Shown here: positions 7,758 to 14,201 of the stretch, one piece after another
How the letters are laid out: each line of letters begins with the position of its first letter
Numbering within the stretch: position 1 is the stretch's first letter
Source of the DNA: Actinomycetales bacterium
GTDB lineage: Bacteria; Actinomycetota; Actinomycetes; Actinomycetales; Dermabacteraceae
Length of the DNA stretch: 16,508 bases
Assembly (NCBI GenBank): GCA_012799425.1
Contig: JAAZLF010000232.1
Coordinates: forward strand, 1-16,508
Direction of reading: 5' to 3'
The notes under the pieces: generated by a model
Database searches by the model: none
What the model was told of the DNA's origin: nothing
What the model saw: the letters and a program-made list of their open reading frames with translations, nothing else
Position numbers and translations under genes: made by a program

Positions 7758-9071
7758 TCAGCGGGTCTGCGTCGGATCCCCGATCCAGCCGACCACGAGC
7801 GGCGCGCGGGTCTCCCGCTCGTAGGCGACGAACAGGAACGGAGAATCCAGCAGCAGCTCCTGCTCGAGCACCGGGAGGGAGGTCTCGCCCACCATCACGG
7901 CGGTGGCCGCAGCGGCCTCCATGCCCTGCTCGTCGATCGTGATCACGGCTTTCTGGACCACGTCGGTGATCCGCAGGTCTGCAGCGCCGGTGATGCCGGA
8001 GAAGTCCGCCGAGCCGCCGAAGGCCTCGGTCATCCCCAGCCCCTCGAGGATCTCCTTCAGGGAGGCGTCCCAGTCGATGTCGAAGGCAGGCACCGTCAGC
8101 TGGGTCGAGGCCTCGGAATCCTCGAGGCCGCTCAGCAGCGCGGAGAGGCCGGCGCTGTCCTCGGCCCAGGCATCGAGCACCTCGGCGACCTCGGCGGCGG
8201 GCTGGACGAGCGCGAGGGCGAGGTCGCCGCCGTAGGTGTCGAGCGAGGTCGCACGGCAGACCTCGTCCTCGTACCAGGTGGAGGTGGAGCCGTGGAGCAT
8301 CTCGGCGCTGCGCTCCTCGCCGTCGGTGGTGGTGAAGGTGCCGCCGCTCGTGGTGAGCTCCTGCAGCCAGGCTGCCTTCAGGTGCAGGGCGTTGACCAGC
8401 ACCAGGCGCGTGGTGGGGCTGAGCGCGTCCTCGGGGACGAGCTCCTCGATGAGGTCATCCGTGGAGTCGGCGACCCAGCCGTTGATCTCCTCGCGGGCCT
8501 CCTCGCGGGCGCCCTGCTCGGTGAAGTCCGCTTCCCACAGTCCACTGCCGAACCAGGTGGCGAGGTCCTCGAGGAAGGCGTCCTGGACGTCGAGGCCCTC
8601 CTGCAGCCAGGTCCCGTTCACGAGCGAGGCGCGGGCCGGCTCGGGCGCCTCGTCATCGTCCGCCTCGCGCTCGGCGTCTCCGATCACGGCGAGCTGCTGG
8701 GAGAGGGTGTTCGCGCTCGCGGCCAGCTCGTCCATCCCGCCGCCGAGGGTCTCCTCCATCTGGGCGAGGGTCTGCCCGGCAGCGCCCATGCCCACCATGG
8801 TGAGCGCGACCTGCGCGGACAGCGGCGAGCAGACGGCGTTGACCTCGGCGCGGTCGATCGCGCCGAGCAGCGCGGCGGTGAAGGGGACGACGATATCCCC
8901 GGCGCCCTCGACGGGGCCTGGCTCGGTGCGCGGCAGCTCGGCCCGCAGGTCCGGATCGGGGCCGTCACCTCCGCCGCAGGCCGCGAGGCCAAGTGTGGCC
9001 AACGGGAATGCCGCCCCAGCAGCCAACAGGTCGCGCCGCCGATGGCGGGTCCGGGCGTGAACATCTCTCAT
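7758..9071 (-). CDS. Serpin-family protease inhibitor, exported lipoprotein
   Basis: This 437-residue protein has a leader with basic residues (RHRRRDLL), a hydrophobic stretch and a lipobox ending at Cys32 (GLAAC), then a Gly/Asp/Pro linker. It should be anchored on the outer membrane face. The serpin fold follows: helix B motif NAVCSPLSAQVALTMVGMGA, strand s3A LVLVNALHLKAAW, inhibitory hinge DEQGMEAAAATAV, and a C-terminal PFLFVAYE and GWIGDP. By alignment to the alpha-1-antitrypsin loop, P17 is Glu381 and the scissile bond is near Thr397-Ser398, followed by Leu-Pro. I prefer ATG 9071; a TTG at 9083 in the same frame is an alternative, and neither has a strong ribosome site. The gene runs divergently from the galactan operon. 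A surface serpin could shield the cell or its secreted enzymes from outside proteases, which is inference. Confidence 0.94.
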   Translation of the reverse strand: MRDVHARTRHRRRDLLAAGAAFPLATLGLAACGGGDGPDPDLRAELPRTEPGPVEGAGDIVVPFTAALLGAIDRAEVNAVCSPLSAQVALTMVGMGAAGQTLAQMEETLGGGMDELAASANTLSQQLAVIGDAEREADDDEAPEPARASLVNGTWLQEGLDVQDAFLEDLATWFGSGLWEADFTEQGAREEAREEINGWVADSTDDLIEELVPEDALSPTTRLVLVNALHLKAAWLQELTTSGGTFTTTDGEERSAEMLHGSTSTWYEDEVCRATSLDTYGGDLALALVQPAAEVAEVLDAWAEDSAGLSALLSGLEDSEASTQLTVPAFDIDWDASLKEILEGLGMTEAFGGSADFSGITGAADLRITDVVQKAVITIDEQGMEAAAATAVMVGETSLPVLEQELLLDSPFLFVAYERETRAPLVVGWIGDPTQTR

Positions 9072-9183
9072 GCGCCTACTCAAGCGTAGGAGGACTGCCG
9101 GGACAAGGCGGGCGACTCACTTGCCGGAATCGTTCACAGACAACGAGCGAGAGATCTTCCCCGGTGCCGGCCCGAAACTAACC

Positions 9184-9213
9184 TTGACAGGACCGCGTTG
9201 GGGACCTTTTACT
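9184..9213 (+). promoter_or_regulatory. Promoter of the galactan operon
   Basis: A consensus -35 element TTGACA (9184-9189) is followed after 18 bases by TTTACT (9208-9213), which matches 4 of 6 positions of the -10 consensus. Transcription would begin near 9220, inside the adjoining palindrome, leaving a leader of about 110 bases before the ATG at 9331. The overlap with the palindrome fits repression by steric block. Confidence 0.7.
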
Positions 9214-9228
9214 GTGATCGATCACAGT
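9211..9228. promoter_or_regulatory. Perfect 18-bp palindrome, probable LacI-family operator
   Basis: ACTGTGATCGATCACAGT is perfectly symmetric around a central CG step, as is usual for LacI/GalR-family operators. It overlaps the proposed -10 element and start site of the galactan operon. LacI-family repressors control homologous galactan loci elsewhere (GanR in B. subtilis). A Crp/GlxR-type site is less likely because the TGTGA and TCACA halves are 4, not 6, bases apart. No regulator gene is in the window. Confidence 0.68.
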
Positions 9229-9232
9229 CACA

Positions 9233-9242
9233 GCATCGATGC
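9233..9242. promoter_or_regulatory. Secondary 10-bp palindrome downstream of the operator
   Basis: GCATCGATGC is perfectly symmetric around a CG step and shares the ATCGAT core with the main palindrome, 18 bases centre to centre. It may be an auxiliary operator half, but a palindrome this short can arise by chance. Confidence 0.25.
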
Positions 9243-9330
9243 ATTGGCTGACCCGGTGGCCCGAGACGGGAGGGGCCGCTTCTCGACAGGCCGCGCAAGG
9301 ATGCAGGGCCCAAACAGAAAGAGAGCGACA

Positions 9331-10680
9331 ATGGCGTACTCATCAGGACGTACCGGACACCCCAGCCGGCGGAGCATGATCCTCGGCGGCGCAGCAATCG
9401 GGGCCACCGCGGTCACGGCCCTGAGCGCCTGCACTGAAGCCCCCACCGAGGGCGGGACAGACGGTGGCCTCGAGTGGGACGAGGCCAGCGGCAGCTACAC
9501 GATGGAAGAGGAGGTCGCCACCGGCAAGGCACCCCTGACCCTCTGGGTCGAGTACGAGGAGTACGGCGACGCCATCGTCAAGGCGTTCCAGGGGGTCCAC
9601 CCCGATGTGAAGATCCATGTCGAGATCGTCGCCAAAGTCGATGCGGGCGAGCGTATGGCGCTCGATGGGGAAGCTGGCAGCGGTGCCGATGTCTTCACGC
9701 TCCAGTACGACCAGCTCTCCAGCGCCATCGACGCCGGGACGGCTGCACCCATCGGTCAGTACGAGGACGCGATCACGGAACGTTCCGGCCCAGTGTTCGC
9801 CGCCGCCGTCAGCCGCGAAGGTGCCATGCACGGCGTGCCGATCGCGACCGAATCGATCGCGCTGTTCTACAACCGGACCCTTCTGAAGAGCCTCACCGGC
9901 TCCGAGGAGCCGGCCACCACCTGGGAAGAGATCGCCGACCTCGCGGCGAGCTACAACGACAGCGCCGCAAACACCTGGACGATCCGATTCCTTGCTGGGG
10001 AGATGTACTACGCCTATCCGGTTCTGTCCTCACTCGGCTGGCGGCTCTATCCCGACGGGAACCTGGAGGACCCTCAGCTCGATTCCTCCGAGCTGACCAC
10101 CGGCCTCGAGTACTTCGCGAGTCTGAGGGACATCTGGGACGTGAACTCGGCTGACGCGACCTACGACTCCGTCGAGAACGAGTTCGCCAAGGGCGAGACG
10201 CCATACGTCATCACCGGCCCTTGGGCGTTCGGCGACTTCGACAATGCCGCCGAGAGCCTCGGCTTCGACTACGGGGTCACCACGCTGCCCACTGCCGCGG
10301 ACGGCTCCACCGCGCTCTCACTGGCCGGCCTGTCGGTCGCCGTGGTCTCCGGCTACACCCCCTACCCGGCCGCAGCTCGAGTCCTCGCAGATTTCATGGC
10401 CTCCGAAGCCGGCGCCGAGGCGCTCTACTCGTCCATCGGGGCGGTTCCCGCACTGACCCCGGAGCTCTCTTCGAGCATCGAGGGACTCGCCGATGACGAA
10501 CACGCCCAGGGGGTTCTCGCACAGTCACAGAACTCCGATCTCGTCGAAGAGATTCCCGCGTACATGTACACGGTGGGGAATGCGCTCGTCACCCAGGTCT
10601 GGGACGGCATCCTCGAGGTCGGAGACGCGCAGAGCCAAGCGCAGACCGACTACCAGAACCTCTCGACTCTCGGGGAGTAG
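9331..10680 (+). CDS. ganS: Galacto-oligosaccharide-binding lipoprotein of ABC transporter (GanS/MalE-like)
   Basis: The 449-residue protein belongs to the maltose/oligosaccharide-binding (MalE-like) family. A Tat-like leader (SRRSMIL at residues 12-18) and a lipobox ending at Cys34 (LSAC) mark it as a surface lipoprotein. The mature part begins its first beta strand with LTLWVEYEEYGDAIVKAF and has the family's FYNRTLL and VITGPWAFGDF segments. I chose ATG 9331, preceded by AGAAAGAGAG, because it lies downstream of the promoter. The frame is open further left to a GTG-like start region at 9070, but that would overlap the divergent serpin. It is the first gene of the operon, 5 bases before a GanP-like permease and two genes upstream of tandem galactanases. 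That context is the basis for assigning galactan-derived oligosaccharides as ligand; the protein sequence alone says only oligosaccharide. Confidence 0.93.
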   Translation: MAYSSGRTGHPSRRSMILGGAAIGATAVTALSACTEAPTEGGTDGGLEWDEASGSYTMEEEVATGKAPLTLWVEYEEYGDAIVKAFQGVHPDVKIHVEIVAKVDAGERMALDGEAGSGADVFTLQYDQLSSAIDAGTAAPIGQYEDAITERSGPVFAAAVSREGAMHGVPIATESIALFYNRTLLKSLTGSEEPATTWEEIADLAASYNDSAANTWTIRFLAGEMYYAYPVLSSLGWRLYPDGNLEDPQLDSSELTTGLEYFASLRDIWDVNSADATYDSVENEFAKGETPYVITGPWAFGDFDNAAESLGFDYGVTTLPTAADGSTALSLAGLSVAVVSGYTPYPAAARVLADFMASEAGAEALYSSIGAVPALTPELSSSIEGLADDEHAQGVLAQSQNSDLVEEIPAYMYTVGNALVTQVWDGILEVGDAQSQAQTDYQNLSTLGE

Positions 10681-10685
10681 ATCCC

Positions 10686-12098
10686 ATGACACAGACGCTC
10701 GTGAAGGGGGAAGCGCCGGCGTCGGCTCCGGAGCGACCTGCACCGCAGCAGTCGCCCGCGTGGGTGGCAGGGCTCGCCTCCGGACTCCTGTGGGGAAGTG
10801 GACAGGCCATGAACCGCCAGTACGCCAAGGGGCTCGTCTTCCTCACCCTCATGGTGGCGACGGTCGCGACAGAGCTGGTGACTGGCTACTACGGCAATCT
10901 GACCAGCTACAGCTTCAGGAGGAACGGCGGATTCTTCCTCCGAGGGCTGTGGGGCCTGATCACACTGGGCACTGAGCCGCGGGCGACAGGTCTGACAGGC
11001 CTCACCGACGGCGACCACTCGATCGTCCTGATGGTCAACGGTTTGATCGCCCTGCTCACCCTGCTCGTGATCGCCGCACTCTATGCCTGGAACATCATCG
11101 ATGCGGTGCGCACGCGGCGCATCCTCATTCGTACCGGGACCACACCCACCTCTCGCGAGTACTTCACGACTCTATGGCAGTCGTCGTACGCATACATCGT
11201 GCTGTCGCCGCTTCTGGCGCTGCTGCTGTTCGTGAGCGCTCTTCCGATCATCTTCGGAATCCTCATCGCCTTCACGAATTACAACCGCGACAATCTGCCT
11301 CCGCTGTCCCTCGTCGACTGGGTCGGCCTGTCGAACTTCACGGCCATCTTCTCCATAAAAGCCTGGTCCGGCACCTTTCTCGGCGTGCTCACATGGACCG
11401 TCGTCTGGGCGGTCGTCGCAACCATGACGACATATCTCTTCGGCTTCATCCAGGCCGTCATCCTCAACAGCTCGCGCGTCCGGTACCCACGGTTCTGGAG
11501 GAGCATCTACATCCTGCCGTGGGCCGTGCCGGCGATGATCTCCGCACTCGTCTTCCGATCGATGTTCAACGGACAGTTCGGACCGATCAATCAGATCCTG
11601 CTCGACTGGGGCCTGATCGAGCAGCGCATCTATTGGTTCACGGACCCCAGCAACGCCCTGCTCGCACGGGTGATGGCGCTGCTCGTGAACCTCTGGCTCG
11701 GCTTCCCATACTTCATGGCGCTCATCGGTGGCGCACTGACCAACATCGACAAGAACTACTACGAGGCAGCAGTGCTCGACGGCGCATCCTCATCGCAGAT
11801 CCTGCGCAGGATCACCTTCCCGATCATCTATCGGGCCACCGCCCCGCTGGCCGTGCTCGCGTTCGTCGCGAACTTCAACAACTTCGGAGTCATCTACTTC
11901 CTCACCGAGGGCGGGCCCGCGAACTCGAACTACCAATTCGCCGGAAGCACGGACCTACTCATCACGTGGTTGTTCACACTGACCGTCGACAATCGCCTTT
12001 ACAACATCGGCGCCGTCATGTCGATCGTCATCTTCGTCCTGGTAGGCACCTTCTCCCTGTGGAATCTCAAGAGATCGAGGGCATTCGATGAGCTCTGA
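10686..12098 (+). CDS. ganP: Oligosaccharide ABC transporter permease (GanP/MalF-like)
   Basis: This 470-residue inner-membrane protein is longer than the usual 290-residue sugar permeases, as are MalF and GanP. The extra N-terminal region (about residues 1-165) has hydrophobic segments near 47-66, 85-95 and 112-135 around a soluble loop. The core follows with its helices, including YIVLSPLLALLLFV near 170. The EAA loop that docks the ATPase reads YYEAAVLDGASSSQILRR near 358-375. It starts 5 bases after the binding-protein stop with a GGGGAG ribosome site, and its last 11 bases overlap the next permease gene. Together these should form the membrane channel for galacto-oligosaccharides. No ATPase is encoded nearby, so a shared MsmX/MsiK-type subunit is expected. 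Some codons here (ATA, CTA, TCA) are less GC-rich than in the neighbouring serpin and beta-galactosidase genes. Confidence 0.95.
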   Translation: MTQTLVKGEAPASAPERPAPQQSPAWVAGLASGLLWGSGQAMNRQYAKGLVFLTLMVATVATELVTGYYGNLTSYSFRRNGGFFLRGLWGLITLGTEPRATGLTGLTDGDHSIVLMVNGLIALLTLLVIAALYAWNIIDAVRTRRILIRTGTTPTSREYFTTLWQSSYAYIVLSPLLALLLFVSALPIIFGILIAFTNYNRDNLPPLSLVDWVGLSNFTAIFSIKAWSGTFLGVLTWTVVWAVVATMTTYLFGFIQAVILNSSRVRYPRFWRSIYILPWAVPAMISALVFRSMFNGQFGPINQILLDWGLIEQRIYWFTDPSNALLARVMALLVNLWLGFPYFMALIGGALTNIDKNYYEAAVLDGASSSQILRRITFPIIYRATAPLAVLAFVANFNNFGVIYFLTEGGPANSNYQFAGSTDLLITWLFTLTVDNRLYNIGAVMSIVIFVLVGTFSLWNLKRSRAFDEL

Positions 12099-13005
12099 CA
12101 TCATCGGCACCACCCGCCCATCCGGTACCGGCCGCACCGCGCGCGCCGGCGGCTCTGTACGAAGGACCGGTACCGCCGCGCTCTGGGACAGGGCGAAGAC
12201 GATCCTCATCCACATCGAGCTCGCCGTGCTCGCGGTCGTCGTCATCTACCCGCTGGTGTGGGTCGTCGGGGCGTCCTTCGGAGCCACCGGCGGGCTCGCC
12301 CAAGCCTCCGCAATCCCCTCGGACCCCTCACTGGCGAACTACGTCCGACTCCTCACCGCAACCGATTTCCCACGGTGGTACTTGAATTCGTTCATCGTCG
12401 CGACGAGCAACATGGTCCTCAGCGTCGTCATCTCGGCGTTCAGCGCCTACATCTTCTCCCGGCTTCGCTTTCGCGGCCGAACGTTCGCACTGACGTCGAT
12501 GTTGATACTGCAGATCTTCCCTGCGTTCCTCAGCGCCATCGCCGTCTACATGCTGTTCCTGAATTTCGGCCTGCTCGACAGCCTCACGGGGCTGATCGTC
12601 GCGAGTCTTGCCGCACAGCTTCCCTATAACACGTGGCTGCTCAAAGGGTACGTCGACGGCATCTCCACGAGCTTCGACGAAGCGGCACTCATAGACGGTG
12701 CCTCGCGGACACGGATCTTCACCCGCATCATCCTCCCTCTCATGAAACCGATGCTGACCTTCGTCGCGATCACCCAGTTCGCCGTGCCCTGGATGGACTT
12801 CATCCTCCCGAAACTGCTGATCAGCAGCCCTCAGCACAAGACCATCGCCATCGGCCTGTTCGAAATGATCGCCGACGAGACCCGCAACGAGTTCACCACC
12901 TTCGCCGCCGGGGCCGTCCTGGTCGCGGTGCCCATCACCATCTTGTACATCGTGCTTCAGAAGCACCTGATCAGCGGCCTCACGGCCGGAGGGGAGAAGG
13001 GATGA
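12088..13005 (+). CDS. ganQ: Oligosaccharide ABC transporter permease (GanQ/MalG-like)
   Basis: The 305-residue protein is the second membrane subunit. A basic N-terminal tail of about 35 residues precedes six hydrophobic segments, the first being ELAVLAVVVIYPLVWVVG near residues 44-61. The EAA loop reads SFDEAALIDGASRTRIF near 195-211. The C-terminus ends with the VLQKHLISGLTAGGEKG tail characteristic of MalG-type permeases. The ATG at 12088 lies 11 bases inside the end of the upstream permease gene, implying translational coupling. Its own stop overlaps the next start as ATGA at 13002-13005. The product should pair with the 470-residue permease and the lipoprotein encoded upstream. Confidence 0.95.
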   Translation: MSSDIIGTTRPSGTGRTARAGGSVRRTGTAALWDRAKTILIHIELAVLAVVVIYPLVWVVGASFGATGGLAQASAIPSDPSLANYVRLLTATDFPRWYLNSFIVATSNMVLSVVISAFSAYIFSRLRFRGRTFALTSMLILQIFPAFLSAIAVYMLFLNFGLLDSLTGLIVASLAAQLPYNTWLLKGYVDGISTSFDEAALIDGASRTRIFTRIILPLMKPMLTFVAITQFAVPWMDFILPKLLISSPQHKTIAIGLFEMIADETRNEFTTFAAGAVLVAVPITILYIVLQKHLISGLTAGGEKG

Positions 13006-14201
13006 CCCTTCAGATCCGCGGCGCAGACGCGTCGATGACCGAAGAGCTCGAGGAGCTCGGCGCCGTGTTCTCCCACCGAGACCGGACTTCCGACGATCCA
13101 TTCGCGATCATGGCAGCCGAAGGAGCGACACTCTCGCGCCTACGCCTGTGGGTCGACCCCTACGACGAGGACGGTGCCCCGTATCTCGGCGGCACGAACG
13201 ATCTCGAGCGGACCATCCGGCTTGCCCGCCGTTCTCGGGAGGCGGGGCTCGATGTCATGCTCAACCTCCACTACAGCGACTTCTGGACCGACCCGAAGAA
13301 GCAGCGGCTCCCCCGCGCCTGGTCAGAGCTGAACGAGAGCGAGCTCATCGGCGCCGTCGAGGACTACACGCTCACGGTCATGCGCCGCTTCGCCGACGAG
13401 GGGATCGAGGTCGCCTACGTCCAGGTCGGCAACGAGATCACCAACGGGATGCTCTGGCCCGTCGGTCGCACGCCCCGCTACCTCTTCGAGGAGAGGCGAT
13501 TCGAGGACGTGGACCCAAACGAGCGCAGACGACAATTCGACACCCTCTCCTGCCTTCTCGCAGCAGGAGCACGGGCCGTCCGTGCCGAGTCACCGAATAC
13601 CCGGATCATCCTCCACCTCGACTTCGGCGGGGCGGCAGACCTCTACCGCGGCTGGTTCGATGAGATCACCGCACGCGGAGTCGACTTCGACGTGATCGGC
13701 CTGTCCTATTACCCGATCTGGCACGGAACCCTCGACGATCTCGGACGGAACCTCGCCTCCCTGGTCGAACGCTTCGGGAAAGACCTGTGCGTCGTCGAGA
13801 CCGCCTATGCGCATCGACCCGATACTGCCGACGGCGCCTTTGCGATCTTCAACGCGGAGTCCGCCGTGAGCCTGGGGTACCCCGCAACTGTCGATGGACA
13901 ACGGCACTTCCTAGAAGACCTGAGCACAACGCTCGCAGGAGTGCCTGGCCATCGCGGACTCGGTTTCGTGTATTGGGAACCGGCGTGGATCCCGATCGAG
14001 GGCACCAGCTGGGCGAGCCGCGCAGGCATGGAGTACGGCGACGACGTGGCAGAGCCCGGGAACAACTGGTCGAACCAGGCCCTGTTCGACGAGGACGGCC
14101 GAGCACTCGACTCGTGGGCGGCGTTCCGCCATGAGACGCCCGCGGCACAGGGTCGCGGCGGCCCGCAGCAAGAGCTGCGGCAGGAAGGAGATCGACGATG
14201 A
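13002..14201 (+). CDS. Endo-beta-1,4-galactanase, GH53, without signal peptide
   Basis: This 399-residue protein is a complete GH53 catalytic domain. Motifs in order are RGADAS near residue 6, LRLWVDPYDEDG near 48-58, LNLHYSDFWTDPKKQ near 87-101, the acid/base Glu145 in VQVGNEITNGMLWPVG, LSYYPIWHGT near 234-243, and the nucleophile Glu266 in CVVETAYA. The ATG at 13002 overlaps the upstream stop as ATGA, preceded by a GGAGGGGAGAAGG ribosome site. The GH53 fold begins within six residues of this start, so no signal peptide is possible. It should cleave beta-1,4-galactan fragments in the cytoplasm after import, whereas most described GH53 enzymes are secreted. Its tail is short, polar and has no carbohydrate-binding module. 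Its stop overlaps the next GH53 gene by four bases. Confidence 0.95.
   Translation: MTLQIRGADASMTEELEELGAVFSHRDRTSDDPFAIMAAEGATLSRLRLWVDPYDEDGAPYLGGTNDLERTIRLARRSREAGLDVMLNLHYSDFWTDPKKQRLPRAWSELNESELIGAVEDYTLTVMRRFADEGIEVAYVQVGNEITNGMLWPVGRTPRYLFEERRFEDVDPNERRRQFDTLSCLLAAGARAVRAESPNTRIILHLDFGGAADLYRGWFDEITARGVDFDVIGLSYYPIWHGTLDDLGRNLASLVERFGKDLCVVETAYAHRPDTADGAFAIFNAESAVSLGYPATVDGQRHFLEDLSTTLAGVPGHRGLGFVYWEPAWIPIEGTSWASRAGMEYGDDVAEPGNNWSNQALFDEDGRALDSWAAFRHETPAAQGRGGPQQELRQEGDRR

Larger units (their letters stand above)
9072..9330. other. Divergent intergenic region between serpin genes and galactan operon
   Basis: This 259-base gap holds the control region of the galactan operon (promoter at 9184-9213, palindromes at 9211-9228 and 9233-9242) and a leader of roughly 110 bases. 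The serpin promoter must also lie here on the - strand, but I could not identify a convincing -35/-10 pair. No additional gene or RNA is evident. Confidence 0.6.

Noticed and set aside
6466..9089. Two + strand frames of about 450 codons each opposite the two serpin genes
   Set aside because: Their similar lengths reflect the paralogous serpins on the other strand, not a second gene family.
9123..9135. GCCGGAATCGTTC near the serpin start, similar to CCGGATCGTTC upstream of GH42 (6423-6434, opposite strand)
   Set aside because: The match is short, differs by an inserted base, and its orientation relative to the genes is inconsistent, so chance is likely.
9211..9228. Crp/GlxR-type binding site
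   Set aside because: The TGTGA and TCACA halves are separated by 4 bases instead of the 6 in Crp and GlxR sites.
9070..9330. Extended start of the sugar-binding lipoprotein at 9070
   Set aside because: It would place the promoter and operator inside the coding region and bury the signal peptide after 87 residues. The leader and lipobox fit a start at 9331.
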